Assembly (NCBI GenBank): GCA_003134855.1 | Contig: PLCS01000008.1 | Coordinates: 186,001 to 250,000, forward strand | Length of the DNA stretch: 64,000 nucleotides | Reading direction: 5' to 3' | Source of the DNA: Acidobacteriaceae bacterium | GTDB taxonomy: Bacteria > Acidobacteriota > Terriglobia > Terriglobales > Acidobacteriaceae | Shown: positions 18,373-26,291 of the stretch, piece after piece | Numbering within the stretch: the first letter of the stretch is position 1 | Layout: each line of letters starts with the position of its first letter | Program-made: the position numbers and the translations under genes | Notes under the pieces: generated by a model | Told to the model about the DNA's origin: nothing | The model's input: only the letters and a program-made list of their open reading frames with translations | Database searches by the model: none

Positions 18373-18417
18373 CAGGGATCAGGGATCAGGGATCAGGGGT
18401 CAGAGATCAGAGATCAG
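18373..18417. repeat. Heptamer tandem repeat (CAGGGAT / CAGAGAT)
   Basis: Six consecutive 7-base units: CAGGGAT three times, CAGGGGT once and CAGAGAT twice, then a partial unit. It starts 7 bases after the ylxP stop. The unit resembles those at 27984-28018 and (reverse complement) 33284-33311, which suggests a dispersed short-tandem-repeat family. Confidence 0.85.
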
Positions 18418-18454
18418 CTAGCGCCCTATCCGATGCAAATTTCCGAAGCGTTCT

Positions 18455-18877
18455 TCAAGCACCGGACGGCATGGGACGTTCATGAATCAGCATCCACAGC
18501 GTGCCAAATTTGTCCCGGAGCATGGCAAAGCGGAGGGCGAAGAAGGTCTCCGCCATCGGCATGATGACCTCGCCGGCCTCGGTGAGCAGGGTGTAGATGC
18601 GCTCCGCTTCCTCATCGCTGTCAACCGATAGAGCAAGGTAGGCGCTGCGCATCGGCAGAAAGCTGTCGGGCGGAGCGTCGCCGGCCATGATCGTCGTGTC
18701 TGCGATCCGGATGCTTGCGTGGAGGATGCCCTGCTCGCATCCCGGCGGAATGTTTTTCGGCTCCGGCATCTGCTCGTAGGTCATACTGAAGAGGATCTTA
18801 GCGCCCAGATGCTCCTCGTAGAAGCGAAGAGCCTCCGCGCAGTTGCCGCCAAAGTGAAGGTGGGTGGTCAGTTTCAT
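18455..18877 (-). CDS. VOC-superfamily (PhnB/glyoxalase-like) protein
   Basis: A 140-residue single vicinal-oxygen-chelate module pair: TTHLHFGGNCAEALRFYEEHLGAKI at the start, LHASIRIADTTIMAGDAPP in the middle and MLRDKFGTLWMLIHE at the end. The pattern matches the PhnB/3-demethylubiquinone-methyltransferase-like branch, whose substrates are mostly unknown. AAGGAAAACGAAACG precedes ATG 18877. It is inserted against the direction of the ylxP-rbfA-nrnA genes and is probably an independent unit. Confidence 0.82.
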   Translation of the reverse strand: MKLTTHLHFGGNCAEALRFYEEHLGAKILFSMTYEQMPEPKNIPPGCEQGILHASIRIADTTIMAGDAPPDSFLPMRSAYLALSVDSDEEAERIYTLLTEAGEVIMPMAETFFALRFAMLRDKFGTLWMLIHERPMPSGA

Positions 18878-19234
18878 CGTTTCGTTTTCCTTTCGGGGAA
18901 TGGAATGGAGAAGTGAACGGTGGAATCAGAGGCGCGGGATCGATCCGCTCAACGGCGCAAACTCTCCGCAGAATCAAGCTACCTAATTCACTTGCTTTTT
19001 GCAAATGCCGGCAGCGTCGTTCCTTGACGTTTGAGTGGTCCTGGGAACAGGATCGGCAGCCATGTACTTCCTTTCAATCCTGTCAAATCGAACGATCCCA
19101 GGAACGCAGTGCAACATTCAGGGCATTGATCGCGGCTCCTGACGGCTGTCGCGGAGTGATTCCCGCCCAAATTAACCCCGCCTTTCGCCGCGCCTCTGGT
19201 ATGCTGATTGTTCACCCCGTTCTAGGAGGGGGTC
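18878..19234. other. Intergenic region holding divergent promoters for the VOC gene and rbfA
   Basis: About 360 bases between divergent starts. No conserved short gene or strong palindrome was found. The rbfA ribosome site (AGGAGGGGGTC) is at its right end. The promoters must lie here, but I cannot place -35/-10 boxes with confidence. Confidence 0.4.
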
Positions 19235-19675
19235 ATGGCGGAGCACAGGGGACGGAAGCACCATCAGGACCGGGTGGCGGAGACGCTGCGAGAGGAGATC
19301 GGCGTGCTCATCGAGGGCGAGCTGGTCGATCCGCGCATCAATCTTTGCTACGTCACCGAGGTGGCGTTGAATCCCGGCGGCAAATCGGCGCGGGTGTATG
19401 TTGCCGTTGACAGCGCCGTCCAGGACATTGCCATGGCCGAAGAGGAGACTGTGGACGGCCTGGAGGCGGCCAAGGGCTACATCCGCTATGAACTCAAGGA
19501 GCGGATGGGGGTGCGCCACGTGCCGGAACTCAGCTTCCTGGCCGACCGCTCGGGGCGCTTCCAGGCGCGCATTGAAGAGCTGATGAGCAGGCAGCGCAAG
19601 CGGCAGAAAGCGCAAACGCAACTGGCGCCCGTTGGGCAGACTCACGGGGAAGAGCCAAAGGTACAGGTCGAGTAG
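19235..19675 (+). CDS. rbfA: Ribosome-binding factor A
   Basis: A 146-residue RbfA with KH-like fold: RVAETLREEIGVLIEGELVD, then DPRINLCYVTEVALN and a C-terminal RHVPELSFLADRS. RbfA binds the 30S subunit near the 5' end of 16S rRNA during late maturation and cold adaptation. AGGAGG is 6-8 bases before the ATG, an unusually strong site. The C-terminal 30 residues after the core are Gln/Lys-rich and variable. The next gene (nrnA) begins 6 bases after the stop, so the two form an operon. Confidence 0.93.
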   Translation: MAEHRGRKHHQDRVAETLREEIGVLIEGELVDPRINLCYVTEVALNPGGKSARVYVAVDSAVQDIAMAEEETVDGLEAAKGYIRYELKERMGVRHVPELSFLADRSGRFQARIEELMSRQRKRQKAQTQLAPVGQTHGEEPKVQVE

Positions 19676-19681
19676 CCACAC

Positions 19682-20761
19682 ATGGATCATTCCAATCGCA
19701 ATCTGGCCTTTCATCCGAAGAGCGCCGCGCCCGCCACGCCGGACGAGGCGCACGTCCCCATGCCGGGCTCCGCAGCCGATCCCGCGCCGGCGATCCGGAT
19801 CGAAGAGATTCTCGAGGTTTTGCGCCGTGGCGAGCGGTTTCTGGTCTGTTCTCACACCAGGCCGGACGGCGATGCGGTGGGCTCGATGCTGGCCATGGGA
19901 ATGTTTCTGGAGCAGTTGGGCAAGCAAGCCGACCTGGTGACGGCGGAGCGGGTTCCGAAGATCCATCGCGCGCTTCCGGGCGCGGACGGCATCCGTACCG
20001 CCCAGCGCGTCGACGGCCCCTACGACGCCGTAATTCTGCTGGAGTGCGACGGGCTGGAACGTACCCGGCTGAGCGGCCTGGAGCAGTTCTTCCAGGTCAA
20101 CATCGATCACCATGCCACCGCCTGCGCGTACGCCAACCTGAACTGGATTGACCGCTCGGTGGCCAGTGTGGGCGAGATGGTCTACCGGCTGGTGAAGGCC
20201 GCCGACGCTCAGGTGACGCCGGAGATGGCCACCTGCCTTTACACCACGGTGCTGACCGACACCGGGGGCTTCTGCTACGGCGGGACGCAGGCTTCCACCT
20301 TTGCTCTGGCGCGTGAGCTGGTGCTGGACGGGGCCGACCCGCTGCGCATCGCGCAGCAAGTGTATTTTTCCACGCCCGCCTCGAAGCTGCTGCTGCTGGG
20401 CGCGGCGCTGGGCAATCTGCAGCACGAGGGCCTGCTGGCCTGGCTATGGGTGACCTGCCAGGATATGGAGCGTGCCGGCGCCGTCGAGGAAGATTGCGAG
20501 GGCATTGTGAACTTTGCCTTGTGCGTCTCAGGGGTGGAAGCCGCTGTCTTTCTCTACGAGCAGCCGGAGGGGCGCATTCAAGTGAGCTTGCGCAGCAAAG
20601 GGAATGTGAATGTGGCCGCGATTGCCGAGCGGTTGGGCGGAGGAGGCCACGTAAGCGCATCCGGCTGCACGCTGGAGGGGCCGCTGGAGCGCGCTCGCGA
20701 GGAGATTCTGGCCCAATTGCGCCCCAGCGTGGCCGCGCTAGACGGAGAAGCGGACGGATAA
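19682..20761 (+). CDS. nrnA: DHH/DHHA1 phosphoesterase, NrnA-like (oligoribonuclease / pAp phosphatase)
   Basis: A 359-residue DHH-family phosphoesterase. The metal-binding motifs are CSHTRPDGDAVGS (residues 59-71), LLECDGLERT and the DHH box NIDHHATA. The C-terminal DHHA1 domain carries the glycine-rich RLGGGGHVSASGC. NrnA-type enzymes degrade very short RNAs and dephosphorylate 3'-phosphoadenosine 5'-phosphate. The position directly after rbfA is a common arrangement. The first 40 residues are variable and Pro/Ala-rich, so the exact start is less sure; ATG 19682 is 6 bases after the rbfA stop without a strong ribosome site. Confidence 0.88.
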   Translation: MDHSNRNLAFHPKSAAPATPDEAHVPMPGSAADPAPAIRIEEILEVLRRGERFLVCSHTRPDGDAVGSMLAMGMFLEQLGKQADLVTAERVPKIHRALPGADGIRTAQRVDGPYDAVILLECDGLERTRLSGLEQFFQVNIDHHATACAYANLNWIDRSVASVGEMVYRLVKAADAQVTPEMATCLYTTVLTDTGGFCYGGTQASTFALARELVLDGADPLRIAQQVYFSTPASKLLLLGAALGNLQHEGLLAWLWVTCQDMERAGAVEEDCEGIVNFALCVSGVEAAVFLYEQPEGRIQVSLRSKGNVNVAAIAERLGGGGHVSASGCTLEGPLERAREEILAQLRPSVAALDGEADG

Positions 20762-20765
20762 GCTT

Positions 20766-20882
20766 ATGGAGATTCCGCCCGAATCTGTTAGCCTTGACCC
20801 TGTGGAGGCGCAGCACGAACTCCGCGTTGCATTGATGCGCGGACCCCAAACCGAGGCTGGTCAGCTCCCCCCATCATCCTGA
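20766..20882 (+). CDS. Possible 38-residue open frame after nrnA
   Basis: ATG 20766 opens 38 codons (MEIPPESVSLDPVEAQHELR to GQLPPSS) directly after nrnA. There is no recognisable family, hydrophobic segment or clear ribosome site. It may be a gene remnant or chance frame. It is listed because it fills most of the gap before the next gene. Confidence 0.2.
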   Translation: MEIPPESVSLDPVEAQHELRVALMRGPQTEAGQLPPSS

Positions 20883-20935
20883 CCGGAGCGGGGATTGCCT
20901 GTCTGCGTGAAGGCCCCGTTGGAGAAACGCTGGAA

Positions 20936-22729
20936 GTGGAAACTATTCAGGAACCATCCGCTCCGGATTCGCCTCTAAGTTGGCGCAGACGGCTACCCCG
21001 CTGGGCCACCGTCCGCGAGGCTGCTGTCTTTCTTGGCTTTACAGTCTTCTTTCTGATCTATGGCCAGACCCCGCTGACGGGCGGCGCCGGCCTGGGCCTG
21101 GTGGGAGCCGATGAACCCCGCTATGCGCAGATCGCGCACGAGATGCTGGACCGCTTCGACGCGGCGCACACCCTGAAGGGCAAGCTGAGCGCCTGCGTCA
21201 CTCCCTACCTCTACGGCCAGCCCTGGCTGGAAAAGCCGGCGCTCTACTACTGGCGGGCGATGTTCGTCTTCCAGGACTTCGGCGTGCATGACTGGGCGGC
21301 GCGCCTGCCCTCGGCCACCTTCGCCTTCATCATGGTGGCGCTCATCTACCTGCATATGCGGCGCTTCCGGCCGGGCGGCCATCTGGACGCAGCGCTGATC
21401 ACCGTCGCCTGCGCCGCCATCATGGGCTTTGCCCGCGGCGCCTCCACCGATATGCAGATGGCCGCGCCGCTAGCCATCGGCCTTCTGGGCTGGTACGCGT
21501 GGTACGAGACCGACTCCAAGTTCTGGCTCTTCGACATCTACTTCTTTACCGGCGTGGCCACGCTGGCCAAAGGGCCGGTGGCGCCCTTTCTGGCCCTCGT
21601 GATTGTGGCCGCCTTCGCCTACCTGCGCCGCGAGTGGTCCATTCTGTGGCGCTCCTTCTGGTGGCCGGGGGTTGCGCTCTACTTTGCTATGGTTCTGCCC
21701 TGGTTTATCGCGGTGCAGTACAAGAATCCCACCTTCTTCCGCGAGTTTTTCCTGGAACACAACCTGGAGCGCTTTGCCACCAACCGCTATCAGCATCAGC
21801 AGCCCTTCTGGTATTACCTGGTGGTGGCGCTGCTGGCGGTAATGCCCTGGACGGTGGTCGCGGTGCGGGCGCTCATCGACGGCATCCAGACCTCGGTCTG
21901 CGAGTGGCGGGCGCGCAATCTCTCTAATTGCAAGCCGTGCGCCGGCCGCCCCGGCGACGCTTTCCCAGAGTTCCTGGTCCTGTGGGCGCTGATTCCCATC
22001 GCTTTCTTCTCCCTGTCGGAATCCAAGCTGCCGGGCTACATCCTGCCCTCCATTCCGCCCATCACCATCCTCACCGGCGACTATCTTTTCCGGCGACGAC
22101 AACAGGGGCTCAACCGCTGGGTGCTGCTGGGTCATGTGGTGCTCTGCGGCGTGATGACCATGGCCGCGCTGCTGCTGCCCTGGTTTGTGGCCCATGGCCG
22201 GCAGATGCCGCCGCTGACGGCGCTGCTGGTGGCAGCGACTTCGGCGACCGGCGCGGCGCTGCTGATCCTGATTGTTGTGAAAGGCTACGGCGTGGCCAGG
22301 CTGCGGCTGGTCACCTCAGGAGTGCTGGTTGTACTGCTTTTCTTCCTCTTCGGCGTCGGCCCGTTCTTCGGCAGTCCGGCCATTGCGCAAACCAAGCGGG
22401 TGATTCACCTGCTGGACCGCTCTTACTCCGCGCGCCCGCTGGCCGAGCGGCTGGCCAAGCTGGCTCCCGGCGACGAGACGGTCGCGGTCTTTCGCGTCCG
22501 GCGCGACGTCGAATACGGACTGTCGTTCTATCGCAATCGCGAGGTGGTTAACTACGAGGAGAGCGGTGTGCCGGATGAGCAGCACTTGCTGGTAATGCGC
22601 GTTTCCGGCCGCGGCGCGGACCCGCAAGCCCCGGCGGCGCTGGAAGAGTACCTCGAAGGCCGGCCCCATGAGCAGCTCTTCAGTTGGCCCGAGCAGGGGC
22701 TGCTCGTCTACATGGTCGGTGCACGGTAA
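20936..22729 (+). CDS. ArnT/PMT-like membrane glycosyltransferase
   Basis: A 597-residue polytopic membrane protein of the GT-C fold. Family hallmarks are GADEPRYAQIAHEM (acidic Asp-Glu in the first periplasmic loop, about residue 60), QPWLEKPALYYW and ATLAKGPVAP. About 12 hydrophobic helices are followed by a soluble C-terminal part of about 120 residues. Relatives use polyprenyl-phosphate-linked sugars to modify lipid A, proteins or surface glycans at the periplasmic face; the acceptor here is unknown. The start is GTG 20936 with GGAG about 11 bases upstream. No lipid A or polyprenyl-phosphate sugar genes are adjacent. Confidence 0.82.
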   Translation: METIQEPSAPDSPLSWRRRLPRWATVREAAVFLGFTVFFLIYGQTPLTGGAGLGLVGADEPRYAQIAHEMLDRFDAAHTLKGKLSACVTPYLYGQPWLEKPALYYWRAMFVFQDFGVHDWAARLPSATFAFIMVALIYLHMRRFRPGGHLDAALITVACAAIMGFARGASTDMQMAAPLAIGLLGWYAWYETDSKFWLFDIYFFTGVATLAKGPVAPFLALVIVAAFAYLRREWSILWRSFWWPGVALYFAMVLPWFIAVQYKNPTFFREFFLEHNLERFATNRYQHQQPFWYYLVVALLAVMPWTVVAVRALIDGIQTSVCEWRARNLSNCKPCAGRPGDAFPEFLVLWALIPIAFFSLSESKLPGYILPSIPPITILTGDYLFRRRQQGLNRWVLLGHVVLCGVMTMAALLLPWFVAHGRQMPPLTALLVAATSATGAALLILIVVKGYGVARLRLVTSGVLVVLLFFLFGVGPFFGSPAIAQTKRVIHLLDRSYSARPLAERLAKLAPGDETVAVFRVRRDVEYGLSFYRNREVVNYEESGVPDEQHLLVMRVSGRGADPQAPAALEEYLEGRPHEQLFSWPEQGLLVYMVGAR

Positions 22730-22779
22730 GCGGCTGGGAAGGCAATACCCATGACGGGGGCGCATCCGAGCGGGCGCGA

Positions 22780-23145
22780 TCAGGCGGCGACAGAATCGTT
22801 TTGCTTCCTGGATCGCCGCGCGTGGACTTGCTCTGCCGGCGTGACCGAGAGCCGCAACCCCAGGGTCTTCAACACAGCGATCAGCGTCTTCAGTGTGGGG
22901 TTGCCCTTGGGTGAGAGTGAGCGATAGAGCGACTCCCTGCTGATGCCAGCCTGCGCCGCGACCGCGCCCAACCCGCCGTAAGCCTCGGCCGCGGCACGCA
23001 GCATAATCAATCCGCCGGCGCGCTCCTCTGGGTTATCGAGAGCCTCCATGGCCGCTTTGAGGTATTCGACAGCAAACTCCCGGTCCCTTTGCAACTCCTG
23101 GACTTCCCATTCGTGATAAGAACCGACCCCAACAAGTTTGCTCAT
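22780..23145 (-). CDS. HigA-like antitoxin (addiction-module antidote protein)
   Basis: About 121 residues from ATG 23145, which has AAGGAGA 6 bases upstream; a longer in-frame start at 23163 is less likely. The C-terminal half is an Xre-type helix-turn-helix with GLGAVAAQAGISRESLYRSLS, then GNPTLKTLIAVLKTLGLRL, the pattern of antidote proteins paired with Gp49/HigB-type toxins. The N-terminal half (VQELQRDREFAVEYLKAAMEA) is the likely toxin-binding part. The gene overlaps the toxin stop by 4 bases in toxin-first order and probably represses its own operon through the palindrome at 23476-23491. Confidence 0.88.
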   Translation of the reverse strand: MSKLVGVGSYHEWEVQELQRDREFAVEYLKAAMEALDNPEERAGGLIMLRAAAEAYGGLGAVAAQAGISRESLYRSLSPKGNPTLKTLIAVLKTLGLRLSVTPAEQVHARRSRKQNDSVAA

Positions 23146-23471
23146 GGCTGTCTCCTTTTCCATTCATTCCAAAGCGCTTTGGCTCGTGCAATATCCTTCG
23201 GTTGACTGCTTTTATCCCCACCGCAGAGAAGAATGACCCAACTCAGACCGCGCCGGCCGCAATAAACCCGATATCCGGCGCCCACATCAATACGCAATTC
23301 CGTCACACCCTCGCCCACCGGTTTTGAATCACCCATGTTGCCGGATTCGATCTGGCGCAATCTTGCCGCAATGCGGGTTTTCGCCATTTTGTCCCGGAGC
23401 GCCGTGATCCACTCGATGAACGGAGAACGTCCGTTCTCATCCCGGTAGTAGACGAGTTCGATCGCAAGCAT
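23142..23471 (-). CDS. RelE/HigB-superfamily (Gp49-type) toxin
   Basis: A 109-residue RelE-fold toxin of the addiction-module killer family: RSPFIEWITALRDKMAKTRI, ESGNMGDSKPVGEGVTELRI, GYRVYCGRRG and LLCGGDKSSQPKDIARAKALW. Members are ribosome-dependent or free mRNA endonucleases neutralised by their cognate antitoxin. The toxin gene comes first, as in higBA. All expected blocks are present with no frameshift, so the module is probably functional. ATG 23471 follows directly after a TACAAT box and palindrome. Confidence 0.9.
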   Translation of the reverse strand: MLAIELVYYRDENGRSPFIEWITALRDKMAKTRIAARLRQIESGNMGDSKPVGEGVTELRIDVGAGYRVYCGRRGLSWVILLCGGDKSSQPKDIARAKALWNEWKRRQP

Positions 23472-23475
23472 AATT

Positions 23476-23491
23476 GTAGCTTAAAAGCTAC
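23476..23491. promoter_or_regulatory. Palindromic operator/promoter of the HigBA-type module
   Basis: A perfect palindrome GTAGCTT-AA-AAGCTAC lies 4 bases upstream of the toxin ATG. On the minus strand it overlaps a possible -10 box (TACAAT, 23478-23473). A repressor bound here would block transcription, as expected for antitoxin autoregulation. The palindrome is seen; the binding is inferred. The closeness of the box to the ATG leaves the true transcription start uncertain. Confidence 0.6.
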
Positions 23492-23561
23492 TCCTACGTT
23501 CAGATATTTGCGGAACCAATTCCCCTTCGTTGGCGTACCTTGACCGTATCGGGAGGTACGA

Positions 23562-24200
23562 ATGGATTTAAAAATCGTTTTGCCGGCCGGCGGCCTTTTA
23601 CTGGTCCTTTGCCTTGCCGCAGCTTCGCGCTCGCAATCCCCGGCCGGAGCTGCCCCTGTCATGGTGAAGGCCGAGTTGCCGAATCCGCCTGCATACACCC
23701 AGGACGGCCGATTGCTCTTTCCCGCGCATTATCGCGAGTGGGTCTTTTTGAGCTCCGGCGTCGACATGAGCTATAACCCGAAGGCGATAGCCACGGGGCA
23801 TACGATCTTCGACAACGTCTTTGTGAACCCGGAGGCCTACGCCAGATTCCTTCAGACGGGAACCTGGCCGGACAAGACGGTTCTGGTGCTGGAGGCGCGG
23901 ATGGGGATGGACAAGGGTTCCATCAACCAGCAGGGCCACTATCAGGGCACGCAGGTAATGGGCGTCGAGGTCCACGTGAAAGATGAAGCCAGATTCCCCG
24001 GCAAGTGGGCCTTCTTCGACTTTGACGATGAGGTCAGCGGTACCCTCTTTCCCAAGGACGCCGCCTGCTACTCCTGCCACGCCGACCACGCTGCCGTGGA
24101 TACGACCTTCGTTCAGTTTTACCCGACACTCTTGCCCATTGCCCGGCAGAAGAAGACATTGAGCGAGAGTTACCTGAAGGAAGAGGCGGCGGCAAAATAA
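23562..24200 (+). CDS. Cytochrome P460-family haem protein
   Basis: A 212-residue exported protein with signal peptide (1-26) and one haem c site, CYSCH at residues 169-173. The body (REWVFLSSGVDMSYNP, VFVNPEAYARFLQTGTWPDKT, GKWAFFDF) matches the cytochrome P460 family, in which a Lys cross-links the haem and some members oxidise hydroxylamine or handle NO. Many homologues in heterotrophs have no proven substrate. GGGAGG is 6 bases before the ATG. It stands alone between the toxin module and convergent mqnC. Confidence 0.88.
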   Translation: MDLKIVLPAGGLLLVLCLAAASRSQSPAGAAPVMVKAELPNPPAYTQDGRLLFPAHYREWVFLSSGVDMSYNPKAIATGHTIFDNVFVNPEAYARFLQTGTWPDKTVLVLEARMGMDKGSINQQGHYQGTQVMGVEVHVKDEARFPGKWAFFDFDDEVSGTLFPKDAACYSCHADHAAVDTTFVQFYPTLLPIARQKKTLSESYLKEEAAAK

Positions 24201-24225
24201 GCGGACCGCTTACACGAGCGTTACC

Positions 24226-25272
24226 TTAATTCAAGAACATCGTCCGATACAGCGTGTCGCGCTGGACAGGCTTGAAGCCCGCATCGCGAATGATTCTGCG
24301 CAACTCTTCTTCTGTCGTGCAGTTACTCGTGCCGGCGGCCTTCACCACATTCTCTTCCAGCATCACCGAGCCAACGTCGTTGCCGCCGAAGTGGAGACCT
24401 AACTCTAAGACCTTCAATCCTTGAGTTACCCAGCTTGCCTGCACGTTTTCAATGTTGTCGAGATAGAGGCGTGAGATGGCCAGGACTTTCAAATATTCAA
24501 CGCTGGTCGCTTCCTCCCAGCCGCGGCCCCCCAGCGCCGTGTTTCCCGGCTGGAAGCTCCACGGAATGAAGGCCGTGAATCCGCCGGTCTCTTCCTGCAA
24601 GCGGCGCACCACTTCAAAATGGTTAATGCGTTGCTCAAAGGTTTCGCCGACGCCGAACATCATCGTCGCCGTGGTGCGCATTCCGAGCTGGTGCGCGGTG
24701 CGATGCACGCTGACCCAATCCTCTGTGTTGCACTTGATGCGCGCGATGCGCCGGCGCACATCGTCGTCGAGAATCTCCGCGCCGCCGCCGGGAATCGAAT
24801 CGAGGCCCGCCGCGCGCAGACGGATGATCGTCTCGCGCAGAGGTAGGTCAGAGTATCTGGCGATGGCCAGAATCTCCGAAGCCGTCAAACAATGCAGCCA
24901 GATTTGCGGAAAGCGCTGCTTGATGCCGGAGAAGAGCCGTTCGAACCAATCGATCTTGAGGTCGGGATGGATGCCGCCCTGCATCAGCACGCCCGTGCCG
25001 CCCATCTCCAGCGTCTCGGCGATCTTCTCGTAGATCACCTCGAAGTCGAGGATGTAGCCCTCGTCCGACCGAGGTCCGTTGAGCGGCCGATAGAAGGCGC
25101 AGAAGGTGCAGTATTCGGTGCAGAAGTTGGTGTAGTTGATGTTGCGATCGATGATGTAGGTGACCACGCCCTCGGGATGAAGGCGGCGGCGCACGGTGTC
25201 GGCCTCGAAGCCCAGGCCGATCAAGTCGGGGGAGTGGAAGAAGTCGAGTGCCTGTTGGCGCGTCAGCGGCAT
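24226..25272 (-). CDS. mqnC: Cyclic dehypoxanthinyl futalosine synthase
   Basis: A 348-residue radical SAM enzyme of the futalosine menaquinone pathway, cyclising dehypoxanthine futalosine. The cluster motif CTEYCTFCAFYR is present (CxxxCxxC), with RNINYTNFC before it and AGLDSIPGGGAEIL in the middle. FGVGETFEQRINH and IPWSFQPGNTAL are typical for MqnC rather than MqnE. Other menaquinone genes are not in the window. Upstream on the same strand are a 42-residue peptide and a cytochrome c gene. An operon is possible but not certain, since only a weak ribosome site precedes mqnC. Confidence 0.93.
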   Translation of the reverse strand: MPLTRQQALDFFHSPDLIGLGFEADTVRRRLHPEGVVTYIIDRNINYTNFCTEYCTFCAFYRPLNGPRSDEGYILDFEVIYEKIAETLEMGGTGVLMQGGIHPDLKIDWFERLFSGIKQRFPQIWLHCLTASEILAIARYSDLPLRETIIRLRAAGLDSIPGGGAEILDDDVRRRIARIKCNTEDWVSVHRTAHQLGMRTTATMMFGVGETFEQRINHFEVVRRLQEETGGFTAFIPWSFQPGNTALGGRGWEEATSVEYLKVLAISRLYLDNIENVQASWVTQGLKVLELGLHFGGNDVGSVMLEENVVKAAGTSNCTTEEELRRIIRDAGFKPVQRDTLYRTMFLN

Positions 25273-25290
25273 AGTTTCAATTCTAACAAC

Positions 25291-25419
25291 TCAAAGCTTC
25301 TCGGAGTCAGGCTTGGGCGCGGGTTTGGGCGCGGGGCGCGGCTTTTTGGCCGGGCTGGAGACGCCAAAGCTCAGCAGGAGAAAACTGAAGCCTTTGCGCA
25401 TCGAGTCGAGCAAGCTCAT
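25291..25419 (-). CDS. 42-residue peptide between cytochrome c and mqnC
   Basis: ATG 25419, with AAAGGA 9 bases upstream, encodes 42 residues: an amphipathic/hydrophobic first half (MSLLDSMRKGFSFLLLSFGV) and a Lys/Pro/Ala tail (KKPRPAPKPAPKPDSEKL). It lies 30 bases after the cytochrome c stop and 18 bases before mqnC. The good ribosome site and co-directional tight packing suggest a real small gene, perhaps membrane associated. I recognise no family. Confidence 0.5.
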   Translation of the reverse strand: MSLLDSMRKGFSFLLLSFGVSSPAKKPRPAPKPAPKPDSEKL

Positions 25420-25449
25420 TCTTCGATTCCTTTCCATGCCCAGCCTGCG

Positions 25450-26010
25450 TTACTTCATCTCCGGGCCTTCCATCATCATCGCCGCAGGCTCGCCGCGCAG
25501 AATATCCACGGCCGCCGGAGGCAGCGGCTTGTCGGCGTTGGCCAGCAGCAGGCTCACCTGCCAGATCTCGGTATCCATCAGCACGCCCTTAAAGGCCGGC
25601 ATACCCGTCAGACGGATGCCGTTGGCCACCTTCCAGTAGATCTCGCCCGGCGGGTCGCCGCTCACCCCAATCGCCGCGTTGTAACGGTGCTTCTCCCACA
25701 GCGGCGGCGCGGCGGGAAAGATATGCTCGCCAATCACCGAGGGCTTGCCGTGAAAGCCATGGCAGACGGCGCATTTATCGCTGTAGATGCGCGCGCCGGC
25801 CACCAGGCCGCCCTCATCGGGCTGAATGACCGGGCTCTTCACCATCTCGCGGTTGATGCGCGCTTGCAGTGGAATCCCGGTCAGCAGCCGCTCCTGGAAG
25901 AATGGCGGATCGGCAACAGCCACCGGCACAGTTCCAAAGCGCAACCACCCCAGCACGGCAACCGGCACAAGCAAAACTCCCAGCAGAATTCCCAGTAAGA
26001 TCCGTCTCAT
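25450..26010 (-). CDS. Membrane-anchored or secreted monohaem cytochrome c
   Basis: A 186-residue cytochrome c. The N-terminal hydrophobic segment (residues 4-22) is a signal anchor or signal peptide. One haem site, CAVCH (residues 80-84), is followed by GFHGKPS, and the likely axial Met lies in LTGMPAFKG. It would act as a periplasmic electron carrier; the partner is unknown. GGAGGATGAAACCACG precedes the ATG. It is the first gene of a minus-strand set with the 42-residue peptide and mqnC. Confidence 0.85.
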   Translation of the reverse strand: MRRILLGILLGVLLVPVAVLGWLRFGTVPVAVADPPFFQERLLTGIPLQARINREMVKSPVIQPDEGGLVAGARIYSDKCAVCHGFHGKPSVIGEHIFPAAPPLWEKHRYNAAIGVSGDPPGEIYWKVANGIRLTGMPAFKGVLMDTEIWQVSLLLANADKPLPPAAVDILRGEPAAMMMEGPEMK

Positions 26011-26152
26011 CGTGGTTTCATCCTCCGCTGCCCTTCATCGTAGAGCATTTGACGGCCTTCCGCACGGAAGATGGATTCGGCATCCTTGCGGAAGCGGATT
26101 CTCACTGCATCAAACAGCGCATCCATGATGCGCTTATGGATGCAAGCCGCCG

Positions 26153-26224
26153 TGAAACAGTTTGCGTATAAATAGCACTATAAGGATATTCTGGACAAAA
26201 CTGTCCAGATTTGAAACAGTTTCA
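26153..26224. promoter_or_regulatory. Cluster of palindromes upstream of the papain-like gene
   Basis: Within 72 bases: TGAAACAGTTT (26153-26163), the perfect hairpin CTGGACA-AAAC-TGTCCAG (26191-26208) and the palindrome TGAAAC-A-GTTTCA (26212-26224), which repeats the first motif. The spacing between the two TGAAACAGTTT copies is 59 bases. They lie about 70-140 bases before ATG 26292 and are good candidates for repressor sites or a leader hairpin. No regulator can be assigned. Confidence 0.45.
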
Positions 26225-26291
26225 CCATGCCGCAGCGGGATGTTCAATGGCCATCGCTGTCTGCGGCCATCCCCACCCAAGGAGTTTCCCC

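Noticed and set aside
18373..18417. Heptamer tract considered as a CRISPR leader or array
   Set aside because: Units are 7 bases with no unique spacers.
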